Positions 56,131-64,000 of a stretch of DNA of 64,000 nucleotides are shown piece by piece. The DNA comes from Hemileia vastatrix. Lineage: Eukaryota > Basidiomycota > Pucciniomycetes > Pucciniales > Zaghouaniaceae. The position numbers and the translations under genes were made by a program. The stretch is from the NCBI GenBank assembly GCA_030280995.1, contig JASXTE010000005.1, positions 19,366,001 through 19,430,000 on the forward strand, in the 5' to 3' direction. The first letter of the stretch is position 1. The number at the start of each line of letters is the position of its first letter. The notes below the pieces were generated by a model. The model was not told where the DNA came from. It did not search any database and saw only the letters and a list, made by a program, of their open reading frames with translations.

Positions 56131-56281
56131 AGCACTCATCTCTTCCTCTAAATCAGATACCAACATGTCCAACGGTCAAGACTTTTTATCCGTCTTGTGG
56201 TCCAAATTCGAACTCGCCGCTGCTTCCACAAACCATCAGCTTCCTTCTCAAAAAAATCCACCCAATCAAAATCCTTCTTAA
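55904..56281 (+). CDS. Small three-exon gene, 79 aa, function unknown
   Basis: Exons 55904-55934, 56016-56075 and 56133-56281 give 240 coding bases in one consistent frame: MDALAHQQLP, then DKPELFKPPGNPSWGWGNPK, then SLISSSKSDTNMSNGQDFLS and a Gln/Asn/Pro-rich end. Intron 1 is 81 nt (GTCTAC...TTCAG). Intron 2 is 57 nt and consists mostly of a (CT)n microsatellite that supplies its polypyrimidine tract. No signal peptide or membrane segment. I recognise no domain. The model rests on the phase match and on the protein-like composition of each exon, without homology. It shares its promoter region with the SLS1-like gene. Confidence 0.55.
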
Positions 56282-57559
56282 TCTTCTTTTCTTCTTCTCA
56301 CTCCATTCTTCCTTTACATGTTTTCTTCAATCTTCCTTTATCTCTATCCTCATCTTCATCTATCATTATCTTTCATTGATAGTCAAACACTCGTTTGACT
56401 TGATGTCTTAAAGTATCACAAAACTCACCTTTCAAATTATAAACCCTTTTTTTAAATCATCATCACATCGTCGTGCTGTATCTTTCACCAACGCTCAATC
56501 CCTCTTGCCTCTTTACCCCCCCTCTCCCACACACACCTCTTAAAATAATAATCTAGATTATATTCTTAAGAACTTCATATGACCATGACCATGACCACGA
56601 GTTTTGACCTCTATATAAAAAAAAAAAAAATTAATAAAAATTAAGATAACTCTGATTGATTGATTGATTGATAGTTTGATTGACATTCCAAATCGAGCCA
56701 TTTCGACTCGATTCCCCTTTGGAAATTATTTTATAATTATCATTCCTCTCTTTTTTTTTTTTTTTTTTTTTTTAAAATGCTTTACTTTATCTCAGGAAAG
56801 GCCTAAACAAGTTTTTACAACTCTTTTGTTATTATGGTTCTCATTCATCTTCATCATCATTAACTATCAAGAGGCATATACTGAAGAGCGATTATAAAAG
56901 CTTCATGTCTTAAACCGCATACATACGGTCCCCTGAAAATAAGTCTTCATCACTTTTCAAACATTTAGTTGACCTCCACGTCATGAAACTTGACAATACC
57001 ATCATCCAGTTTGAGCTCTTTAATTCAATTCATCAGATCAAATCAGAAACTATAATCTATACATATTCAGTCTTCTTTTCATGTCAGTAAAATTTTATTT
57101 TAATATTGATATGTTTGAATTTTAATAAATTGAGTGAGTGAGTGAGTGAATGAATTATATCTACATGTTGTTGACTAAAACCAAACGACTATTAGATTTA
57201 TAAAGATCATATTTTTGACCAGCTTTTTTAATAGTATATATATATTTATGTGTATGTGTGTTTTTGATTTAATTTGATATGATGAATCTTAGACCTCTCT
57301 CTCTCTCTCTCTCTGTCTCTTTCTGTCTCTTTCTAACTTGTTCATATGTATATATATATATTCTCAGGTCATTTGAGAGTGTTAGAGCATCTACCTCTGT
57401 TTTATTTAACCCCTTTTGGGTACACCTATTTTCATGACATTTGATCAACTTATTCATCTTCTGTCTTACTATCATTCTTACTACATGAAAGGTCATAATA
57501 AATTTCATGACCAATGTAATATGAAATCATTATTTTCTTATGATGATGATGATGATTTT
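56282..57559. other. Intergenic DNA with simple repeats, no gene
   Basis: GATTGATT repeats at 56655-56672, a T run at 56750-56775, GAGTGAGT at 57131-57149 and (CT)n at 57295-57335. Short open frames have no support. Confidence 0.6.
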
Positions 57560-57794
57560 AGGGACTATCAAAATTAGAAATTTGTCATTATTTTTTATAA
57601 GGTAGTTCACAACCCAAAAAAGAACACCACAAACTTGTCATTCATTCTCAGTAAAAAGCTGATTTAGTGAGGGGGAGGGGAGAGGGGAGAGGGAAGGCAC
57701 AATATTGCATAGTTTCAGAAAAAATAAAATCATTGTTATTTTGATAGAAAAAAAAAGAGATGTTAAAATAGTAGATTTCTGACTTTGCTCCTCC

Positions 57795-57796
<2 letters not shown>
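57560..57796. mobile_element. Harbinger-type MITE, copy 3, degenerate and inverted
   Basis: The left end AGGGACTATCAAAATTAGAA and right end TTTCTGACTTTGCTCCTCCTT match the 200-bp MITE TIR imperfectly. The interior matches the reverse complement of copies 1 and 2 (GTAGTTCACAACCCAAA, CACCACAAACTTGTCATTCA, TTCTCAGTAAAAAG). About 40 extra bases, partly a purine-rich GGGGAGGGGAGAGGGGAGAG tract, lengthen it. It is followed directly by a (TTA)n tract. Confidence 0.65.
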
Positions 57797-57826
<30 letters not shown>

Positions 57827-58117
57827 TATACTTAAAGATTGTTTTGATTTATGATATGATATTGGCCTTGCTGCTTTAATTCTTTTAATATTTATTACTT
57901 TCCCCCCCCCAACATGTCTCATCACACATCACTACTACTCAACATATGTCGGTCAGTCGTCTAGAAGAGAGAAGAAAAGAGGGAAGAAAGAGAGGAGGAC
58001 AAGAAGGTAATAGTGATTTGAGAAATAAAAGAAATAAAGTCTAATGAAATTATTTAATTTATTGAAGAGAAAGCAACGACGAGTGATTTGAGAGGTGACA
58101 CAGAATTGGGTTTTATT
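57797..58117. other. Short spacer before element C
   Basis: (TTA)n at 57797-57826, a C run near 57902, and GGTCAGTCGTCTAGAAGAGA near 57950, which recurs at about 30135. No gene. Confidence 0.5.
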
Positions 58118-58471
58118 AATAGGGGGTATCAATGTTGACCGATCCGCAATTAAATTAATTGCGGAAAATAATCTGCATACCCCAATTATCTTCTGCAATT
58201 ATTTTTGCTAATAATTGGGTTATTAGACACTTTACGTGTCAATGTTCACCTCTTATCTGACATTTTTATCCTCAATATTTGATAACCACATCTTGGACAA
58301 CTTTCTGGATATCCCAGACTTCTACCTTGCTGCGCACTTCCATTCTCATCCCATCCTGTTCATTCTATCCGCTCAGAATTTCTCTCCATTTCATCTATTT
58401 GATTCTTCTCCTTTTCATCTCGCTATCTCATCTGCTTGTTTCTGCTCCTTTTCATCTTCATTTATAATAAC

Positions 58472-59874
58472 ATGCCTCGTCATCCTAGATCTTCTCAAAG
58501 GCAGCCATCACCCAGTTGTTCTTCAATTCCCACTACTTCCTCTTTCCCCCGCTCAGCCAAGAAATCAAAGACTGTTCAATTAAAAAAAGATGATCATCTC
58601 ATTCTTATCAACTGGCTGAAAACCAAATCTAACTATGATTCTTGTTTTGGTACTGAGTATGCCACTAAAGTAGGACGGCCCCCCACATCAAAAGTTAATG
58701 GCTATCTTCTAATGGCAAATGAATTACGCAATAAGACCAAGGGAAGGATTGATCTTTTGCCTAAACAGATGTCTGAACGCTTCAAGCATTATCGAGCAAA
58801 ATACAAGAAGGCAAAGGCTCTTTCATCTTCCACTGGTTTTGGGGTTACTGACATTGAACTAACTAAGGGTATAAAATCCATAGACAATAAACTTGATTCT
58901 TTATGTCCTTACTTTAAAGAGATGGATGCAATTTTTGGAGAGCGAGCCAATGTTAATCCTGTAAACATGTTGGATGGAGAAGATCCTATCTCCAAACATG
59001 ATGTCGAAGCAAATCTTTTCCCATCCTCTTCCTCCACTCAAGCCTCCCCTCTTCTAAATTCTACAAATCTAGATAGCTTTGCTATTGATCCTATTGGCAA
59101 TTTAACCCAACCCAATCTAACTCAGGTCTGTTTTTTTTCTTTTATCTTATCAATTCTATTTTTTTATTTACTTATCTTTTTCTTATTTCTTAAAAGGCTG
59201 ATGAACAAACCCAGGATCCTCAATCAACTGAGTCTGAAGCTAGTGACAATGATGAGGAGGAAAATGCTACGTTGAACAAAAAGAGAACGGCTTCAACTAG
59301 TCTAAATTTCCTCTCCCAAAGAAGACGAAAAAGTGATACTTCCTCACAAACACCTTTTTCTTCAATGGAACAGTTTTTAGAGAAACGTGATGCTGGTAAG
59401 TGATATCATACCTCTTATTACTTTACTCTGCTTTTCTTCTACTTTATGTTAATTTTTATTCTCACTCTAGAACAAGTGGAAATTGCTAAAGAGACACTGA
59501 GCTTTGAAAAGAAGAAATACGAGCTCTCTTTAAGGAGGGATGACAGAGTACAAGATTTGGAAGAGAGGAAGTATGAGCTCTCCTTACGGAAGGATGATCG
59601 GATCCAAGATTTGGAGGAGAAGAAGTTTAAGCTCTCTTTACAGAAGGATGGTAGGGCCCAAGATTTGGAGGAGAAGAAGTTTGAGTTAACTCTTAGTATT
59701 GAAAAATCCAAAAATAAGGAAAAAACACTCGAGCATCAAAACTTAATGGAACAGATGAAGTATAAGCATGATCTCCAAGAAAGTTCTAAAAAGAAAGATT
59801 TCTTGATCGAATGCATTAAAGCAAACAAATCTGTTGAAGAAATAGAACGTTTAATGAAATTTTTTGTTGACTAG
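58472..59874 (+). CDS. Myb/SANT-like DNA-binding accessory protein of Harbinger element C, 418 aa, intact
   Basis: Exons 58472-59125, 59197-59395 and 59471-59874 (introns GTCTGT...AAAAG and GTAAGT...TCTAG) total 1257 bases with no internal stop. In PIF/Harbinger elements this partner binds subterminal DNA and brings the transposase to the ends. Residues 1-35 are Ser/Pro-rich. About 35-125 is the Myb/SANT-like region (KKDDHLILINWLKTKSNYDS, KVNGYLLMANELRNKTKGRI, SERFKHYRAKYKKAKAL) with GFGVT and CPYFKEMDAIFGER behind it. An acidic stretch with a basic SQRRRKS (possible nuclear signal) follows in exon 2. Exon 3 is a coiled coil with three to four 18-residue repeats (KYELSLRKDDRIQDLEEK). The start is the MPRHPRSSQ ATG, conserved in copy A; an earlier in-frame ATG at 58436 adds only hydrophobic leader-like residues. 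Confidence 0.85.
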
Positions 59875-60009
59875 TTTCTTTTATTTCTTTCACACTTCAT
59901 GTGTTCATATTTAGTTGTACATAAATTTTACAATTATTTTCTGTATTTCTTGAAATATCGTATTTTAATGTTAAATATTCTTTTTTTAAATAAAATTTTC
60001 AAGTCTCCT

Positions 60010-60430
60010 TTGAAAATTTGACAATCCCCCACCCCCTGGATTTTTTTGAAGTAAGGGGTGGGTATTACAAAAATTCTTTCATGTCATGAATCTTGAAAGT
60101 TTTATATGAAAATTTGGCTTTACTACCCCCTGCATTTTACCGGTATCCTAAAAATTCTTACATGTCAAGAATTTCACAAGTCTTATAAAAAATTTTGGCA
60201 CAACCCCCCATGGATTTTATTGAAGTAAGGGACGGGTATCACAAAAATATTTACAAGTCAAAAAAATTCTATATCTGTTTAAAAAAATTGGCAATACTTT
60301 CCCCTGCATTTTATTGAAGCAAGGGGTGGGTATCACCAAAATTTTTCTAAGTCATCAATTTCACATGTCAGATTTGAAAATTTGGCAATACCCCCCCCCC
60401 CCCTGCATTTTATTGAAGTAAGGGGTGGAA
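60010..60430. repeat. Tandem repeat with TIR-like ends, about 105-bp unit, 4-5 copies (element C)
   Basis: Same units and position as 46630-47060 in B (GTAAGGGGTGGGTATTAC, AAATTTGGCAATACCCCCC), between convergent gene ends. Confidence 0.82.
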
Positions 60431-60431
60431 G

Positions 60432-60641
60432 TCATCTAAATTTAATATAATTACATAAATTATTAAATAAATATCTAATATATATCAATTTCCCTAGTTT
60501 AAAGTAATGACAATCCCTCAAGCCAAAATGCAGACCAAGTAGAGAAACATAAGTTTGGGACTTTCTACAGGTATAGGAAAGAGGAACCCCATGAAACAAA
60601 TAAATGTTATCATGATTACCTGTTATACAACACAAGGTCAA
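60432..60641 (-). other. Conserved open frame downstream of the Tet-like gene, possible 3' exon (C)
   Basis: 69 codons, open, similar to 47070-47279 throughout with a few substitutions. Possible terminal exon or 3' UTR of the dioxygenase gene. Confidence 0.4.
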
Positions 60642-60775
60642 TGGCTCATCACATTATTTGAGAAAATTGATATATAAAAAATATTTATTAAAAATTTATG
60701 AAAAAATATAAAATTTTCGATGACAACTCTAATCCCCATACTTTTTGGATCTAGATAAAGTTTTTTTAAATCAAA

Positions 60776-61357
60776 TAACTTTACCTTCTTTCTTTACCTT
60801 ATTGATTCTTTGTATCAACTTATTACTGATTTGAAATGAGCAACTGAAATGAGTGAAATCTTGACAGGATTTCAAACCAGGAGGAGCTTTGGTCGTTTGA
60901 TGATTATCCTTAGAAGAATTCCAAATAGTTTTGATGATACCATTTCCCAAACCAAAATCAATGATGCACCGGTGGTCTGGAAAATATAAACCATGTCCTT
61001 TGATTTTAGCTGGAGATGGTATTGGGTGGCCAGTTATCAGATTGATATATGAGAATATTCCAAAAGTAAGAAAATTGGCATCATTCCTATCGATATGAAT
61101 CCTATTGTGGAATCCAGAATGAGTGATAATAACATTAGAAAATAAAAGATATTCGTGGCTGATATCTTCCCATTCGGAGTCACACCAATTTGGTATTCCA
61201 ACTTTGGTTGCAAGTTCATGATTTTTTTCAAATGCTTTATTACAGAGCTTGTTGAGTTGAAAAGCAAGAAAAGAGTCAAAGGAAGGTAGAGTGTCCCATA
61301 AGCAAAAATCTTCATCTTTTTGAGCTTTAGTGATATTCTTGACCAACGAATATATGC
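60776..61357 (-). pseudogene. Tet/JBP-like 2OG-Fe(II) dioxygenase, copy C: catalytic exon intact, 5' exon deleted
   Basis: An open exon of about 190 codons starts after the acceptor AATTATATAG (61358). Counting from the Met at 61346: LWDTLPSFDSF (17-27), KVGIPNWCDSEWEDI (48-62), the Fe-binding motif FHNRIHIDRND with H84 and D86, FGIFSYINLITG (95-106), KIKGHGLYFPDH (114-125), IIDFGLGNGIIKTIWNSSKD (128-147) and the distal H149 in NHQTT, then SCSFQIS. HxD, GHG...F and the W-(6)-H-x-T order are those of fungal Tet-like 2OG-Fe(II) oxygenases that oxidise 5-methylcytosine. The Ser-rich/LPIRN 5' exon seen in A and B is deleted (about 0.79 kb), so a full protein is unlikely. Substrate is inferred from family. 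Confidence 0.78.
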
Positions 61358-62560
61358 CTATATAATTGAAATGCCTAGATAATAATCATATAAGAGTTTC
61401 AGAATCCTTATCCTCTAAATATGCAATATAAAAATGTGAAATAAGACAAGTGAAATTTGGAAAAAAGGCTCAACTTCAAAGGTCAAAATCTCAGCAACCA
61501 CTGAACCTAATTCAAACCTGTTTGTGGAAAATGAAAGATTTGCTTTAGTAGAATCTTCAGTTAAAGGACATGCGATTTAAATAAACCTAACCCTAATTTG
61601 TTACATAAAAAAATGAAATAAAAATTTAAATTGGGAAAAAAAAGGCTCAACTTTAACGGTCAATATCTCAGCAACCACTGAATCAAATTCAAATCTGTTT
61701 GCAGGAAATGAAAGGTAGCCTTCAGGAGAATCTTCAGTAAAAAGAACATTAGATTTGAATAAACCTAACCCTAATTACGAGTCTGATTTTTAAAATTTTA
61801 CAAAAACTTGAAAAGTGGTAATGAAGATGAGATCAAAAGGAGGTTTATAAGTTCACTGTTATCCAGATAAGAGTCATACATATATTTAAGTATGAAGTTT
61901 TCATAAAAGGAATGAGATATCATATAGGCATGAAAAAAAGGAGATGAAACTTACCTTGATTGAAAAGTAGGAAAAATAGATTGAGAAAGATTGATGTTGG
62001 AATTGTGGGGAAATTGAATATGGAGTAAGTGAAATGCATAAAGAATGTGCAATGTATGTGTTTCAATGAAATGTAGCCAAAAAAAAGTGAAATAAGGGAA
62101 AGGGGGGATAATGACAATGCCAAGGAGAGATGAAGAGTAGGGTGATGGAGCTAAAAAATAAAGTAAAGAGGGAGAAAAAAAAAAGGTTAATTATACCATT
62201 GAAATCCAAAATAACCACTTACAAAAAAAATTTAGATAAAAAAAATAAAATAAACAGAAAAAAACAAAAAAAATTATAATTAGTAATCAAAAAATCAAAA
62301 AAAAAAGAATAAAATGACTTACCTGGAGAGATGAGATGACAAAATGAATGAAACCAAATTGTTTGAGGGATGTTGGAGGAGAATAGGAAAAGGATATGAG
62401 GGATGAATGAAAAAAAAAAAATCACTGACAAAATATGCAATTTCAGAAAATATGCGATTTCATGTTGAGCTGGTGAAAGAAAACCAATGAGCCATCCAAA
62501 AAAAAGATATTCACTGTAAATTCAAAAAAAAAAAATGAATATGCAACAAACCAAAATACA
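61358..62560 (-). other. Leader region of the Tet-like gene, element C
   Basis: Inverted counterpart of 37700-38860 in A. It has the 200-bp repeats with TCAGCAACCACTGAA (61485 and 61670), a good donor (CAAGGTAAGT, read on the minus strand at about 61953), an acceptor (TTTTTAG, near 62155) and an upstream donor (CCAGGTAAGT, near 62322). Short open frames (e.g. 61920-62123) are low-complexity and hydrophobic and are not counted as genes. Confidence 0.4.
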
Positions 62561-62624
62561 AAACCAAGTGATTAAAGTACACAAAGAGGACGTTTGGAAA
62601 GTATGAAAACATAAAAATTAAAAA

Positions 62625-63935
62625 TTAAAAGGGTGAAGAGAAATGTTGGAGAGTAATTGGCATGATAATGGGGCTTATGCCGGTTGATTGAATGATTTGT
62701 GAATCAAGGGAGGGGAGTGCCAGTGGTGGTTCAGGATCCTCTTCTTCATAAAGATCATTCCACTCATCCTTTAAATCAGCTAGAATATTGTGGAGTATTA
62801 CGCAAGTCAAGATCCAATGATTTGCAGTTTTGATCTTCAATTTTTTTTGAAATTGGATTCTGAGCTCCCAAAGACTAGAAAATTATCCCTTTAAAATACC
62901 TATAGCATGTTCAATTTGTACTCTTGATTGTGCAAGGTGATAATTAAATTTAGTTTTGGGGTCATTTTCTGAATTTGCACCACAGAAAGCAGGTATAATG
63001 TACTTTCCACTTGCATATGCTGAGTCTGCAAGGAGGTACTGAGATTCATCAAAGTATGAGTCAGGGGATTGAGAAATCCTCATTCTTTGGAAGACGGAAG
63101 AGTCATGACATGATCCAGGGCAGCCACTGTGAAAAGCAATAAATTTTTTATTGACATCGCATACAAGTTGAACAGCAATAGAGTATCTAGAAAGAAGATA
63201 AAAAGTTAGATTGTGAAAGATGAGAACTTGGAGGAGATTTTGAAGAAACCTTTTTTTGCGATCAAAATAATGGTTGCCATCATGAGCAGGCTTTTGACTC
63301 AAAGGGATGGTTGTGCCATCAACAAAACCTATACAGCCAGGGAAACCTTCATCTTGCATTACTTGAGAGGATTCAAGTCGCTGTTCTGGAGTTGGCCAAG
63401 CAAGAGTTTGAGACTTGAGGGAAAGGATAGCAATCATACAGCGCTTGGTGTATAATATCACGGTACCATATCCTATGTTAAAGAGATTATCCAAACGTCT
63501 TACGGCAGCACCATTTCCATTTGAGCCAAAGCGACATAGAGCAACAGCAAGTTGGATGGCAGGATTACGCTGTTTGTTATGAGAATTGTTATGGAAGATA
63601 GGATGATTGGAGATGAGTTGATAAAGTTTGAAGAAAGAATCGGGAGAAGTTCTAAAAAGTTGTGTGAAGTTTAAATGAGGAATGTTGAGAATAGAGGCCA
63701 GATCATATTGGTGATCATGATAAAGATTTGGCCCCCTGGTGATGATGTAACGCTTTTTGGAAAGAAAACACATATAAGCTAAAGCATCTTCCAAATCAGA
63801 GTCAGATTTATAGTAAAGAACTAAAAGAAAAGTGATAGCATTCATTGTTGAGTGAAGTAGCTTCCTAGTAGAGAGGTGTTTCATTGTTGCTGGTGGAAGG
63901 GTTATGTGATGAGGGAAGTGGGAATTCACCGCCAA
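62625..63935 (-). pseudogene. Harbinger DDE transposase, copy C, one visible stop codon
   Basis: 350 codons are open from 63935 to 62886. The first catalytic Asp is D206 in GFVDGTTIPL, the second D304 in LLADSAYASGKYI and the Glu E342 in RVQIEHAIGILKG. CPGSCHDSSVF (272-282) and CRFGSNGNGAAVRRL are further family marks. A 63-nt in-frame intron (63187-63249, GTTTCT...TTCTAG) probably removes residues 229-249. A TAA (62883-62885) stands where copy A has AGA, right after ILKG. The same frame then continues for 86 codons (FSSLWELRIQF, LADLKDEWNDLYEEEDPEPP) to 62625. The start may be M18 (MKHLSTRKLL), as in A and B. Without the stop it would look complete. Confidence 0.85.
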
Positions 63936-64000
63936 ATGTGCAGTTGGGGTGTGTAGATAGAAAAAAAACTTAAGTGTTCGCCACCAAAATTAAGTAGCAT

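Larger units (their letters stand above)
58121..64000 (-). mobile_element. PIF/Harbinger element C, least damaged copy, runs past the window end
   Basis: Begins AGGGGGTATCAATGTTGACC after AAT (58118-58120). Order: Myb-like gene (+), tandem repeat, Tet-like catalytic exon (-), leader region, transposase (-), as in B. By comparison with B about 0.3-0.4 kb is missing on the right, so the whole element should be about 6.2 kb. It lacks about 0.79 kb present in A (the dioxygenase 5' exon) and lacks the B-specific low-complexity block. Confidence 0.92.

Noticed and set aside
55551..56411. 286-codon plus-strand open frame over the SLS1-like 5' end
   Set aside because: It is antisense to the SLS1-like first exon, reads through microsatellites and lacks domain character. 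The spliced 79-residue gene explains the real coding signal.
1..64000. tRNA or rRNA genes
   Set aside because: I saw no cloverleaf-like A/B-box arrangement or rRNA sequence on reading; a covariance-model scan was not possible here.

Overview
The window looks like a strongly AT-rich, transposon-packed stretch of a fungal nuclear genome, most likely a rust fungus (Pucciniales). The evidence is indirect: short spliceosomal introns (about 55-150 nt, GT-AG), a complete homologue of the fungal mitochondrial factor SLS1, a small secreted cysteine-containing protein of effector type, and PIF/Harbinger elements that carry a Tet-like 2OG-Fe(II) dioxygenase gene, a gene family I recall as expanded in rusts. 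Species cannot be fixed from the sequence. There is no bacterial, organellar, CRISPR, rRNA or tRNA signal.

Layout. 1-12 kb: foldback DNA, a 200-bp MITE, and an 8.7-kb element (3141-11814) bounded by 31-bp terminal inverted repeats and filled with non-coding palindromic repeats. 12-14.9 kb: decayed coding remnants, including the 3' end of a Ty3/gypsy integrase on the minus strand. 14.96-26 kb: a decayed Ty1/copia polyprotein split by a 686-bp foldback MITE and by a 6.6-kb long-inverted-repeat element. That element holds two dead Tc1/mariner transposases and an unrecognised second gene, itself cut by two solo LTRs with clean 5-bp target duplications. 26-29 kb: a less AT-rich, CpG-containing island with a three-exon secreted-protein gene. 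29-36 kb: MITEs and AT-rich DNA without genes.

35.9-64 kb holds three copies (A, B, C) of one Harbinger family. A lies in one orientation, B and C in the other, and C runs off the window. Each copy carries (i) a DDE transposase, (ii) a Myb/SANT-like DNA-binding protein and (iii) a Tet/JBP-like dioxygenase. The Myb-like gene converges on the dioxygenase gene, with a TIR-like tandem repeat between them, and the transposase shares the dioxygenase strand. All complete ends fit a TIR beginning AGGGGGTATCAA and a 3-bp AAT/ATT duplication. Every copy is damaged in a different way. C keeps an intact Myb-like gene, an intact dioxygenase catalytic exon and a transposase with one visible stop codon. Three 200-240-bp MITEs elsewhere share the same outer TIR.

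Between B and C is a small host island (52.8-56.3 kb): an eight-exon SLS1 homologue (661 codons, all phases consistent) divergent from a three-exon, 79-residue gene of unknown function across a 309-bp intergenic region. The most notable hypothesis is that a cut-and-paste transposon family carries its own putative 5-methylcytosine-oxidising enzyme, while its dead copies show C-to-T nonsense changes of the kind cytosine methylation leaves behind.
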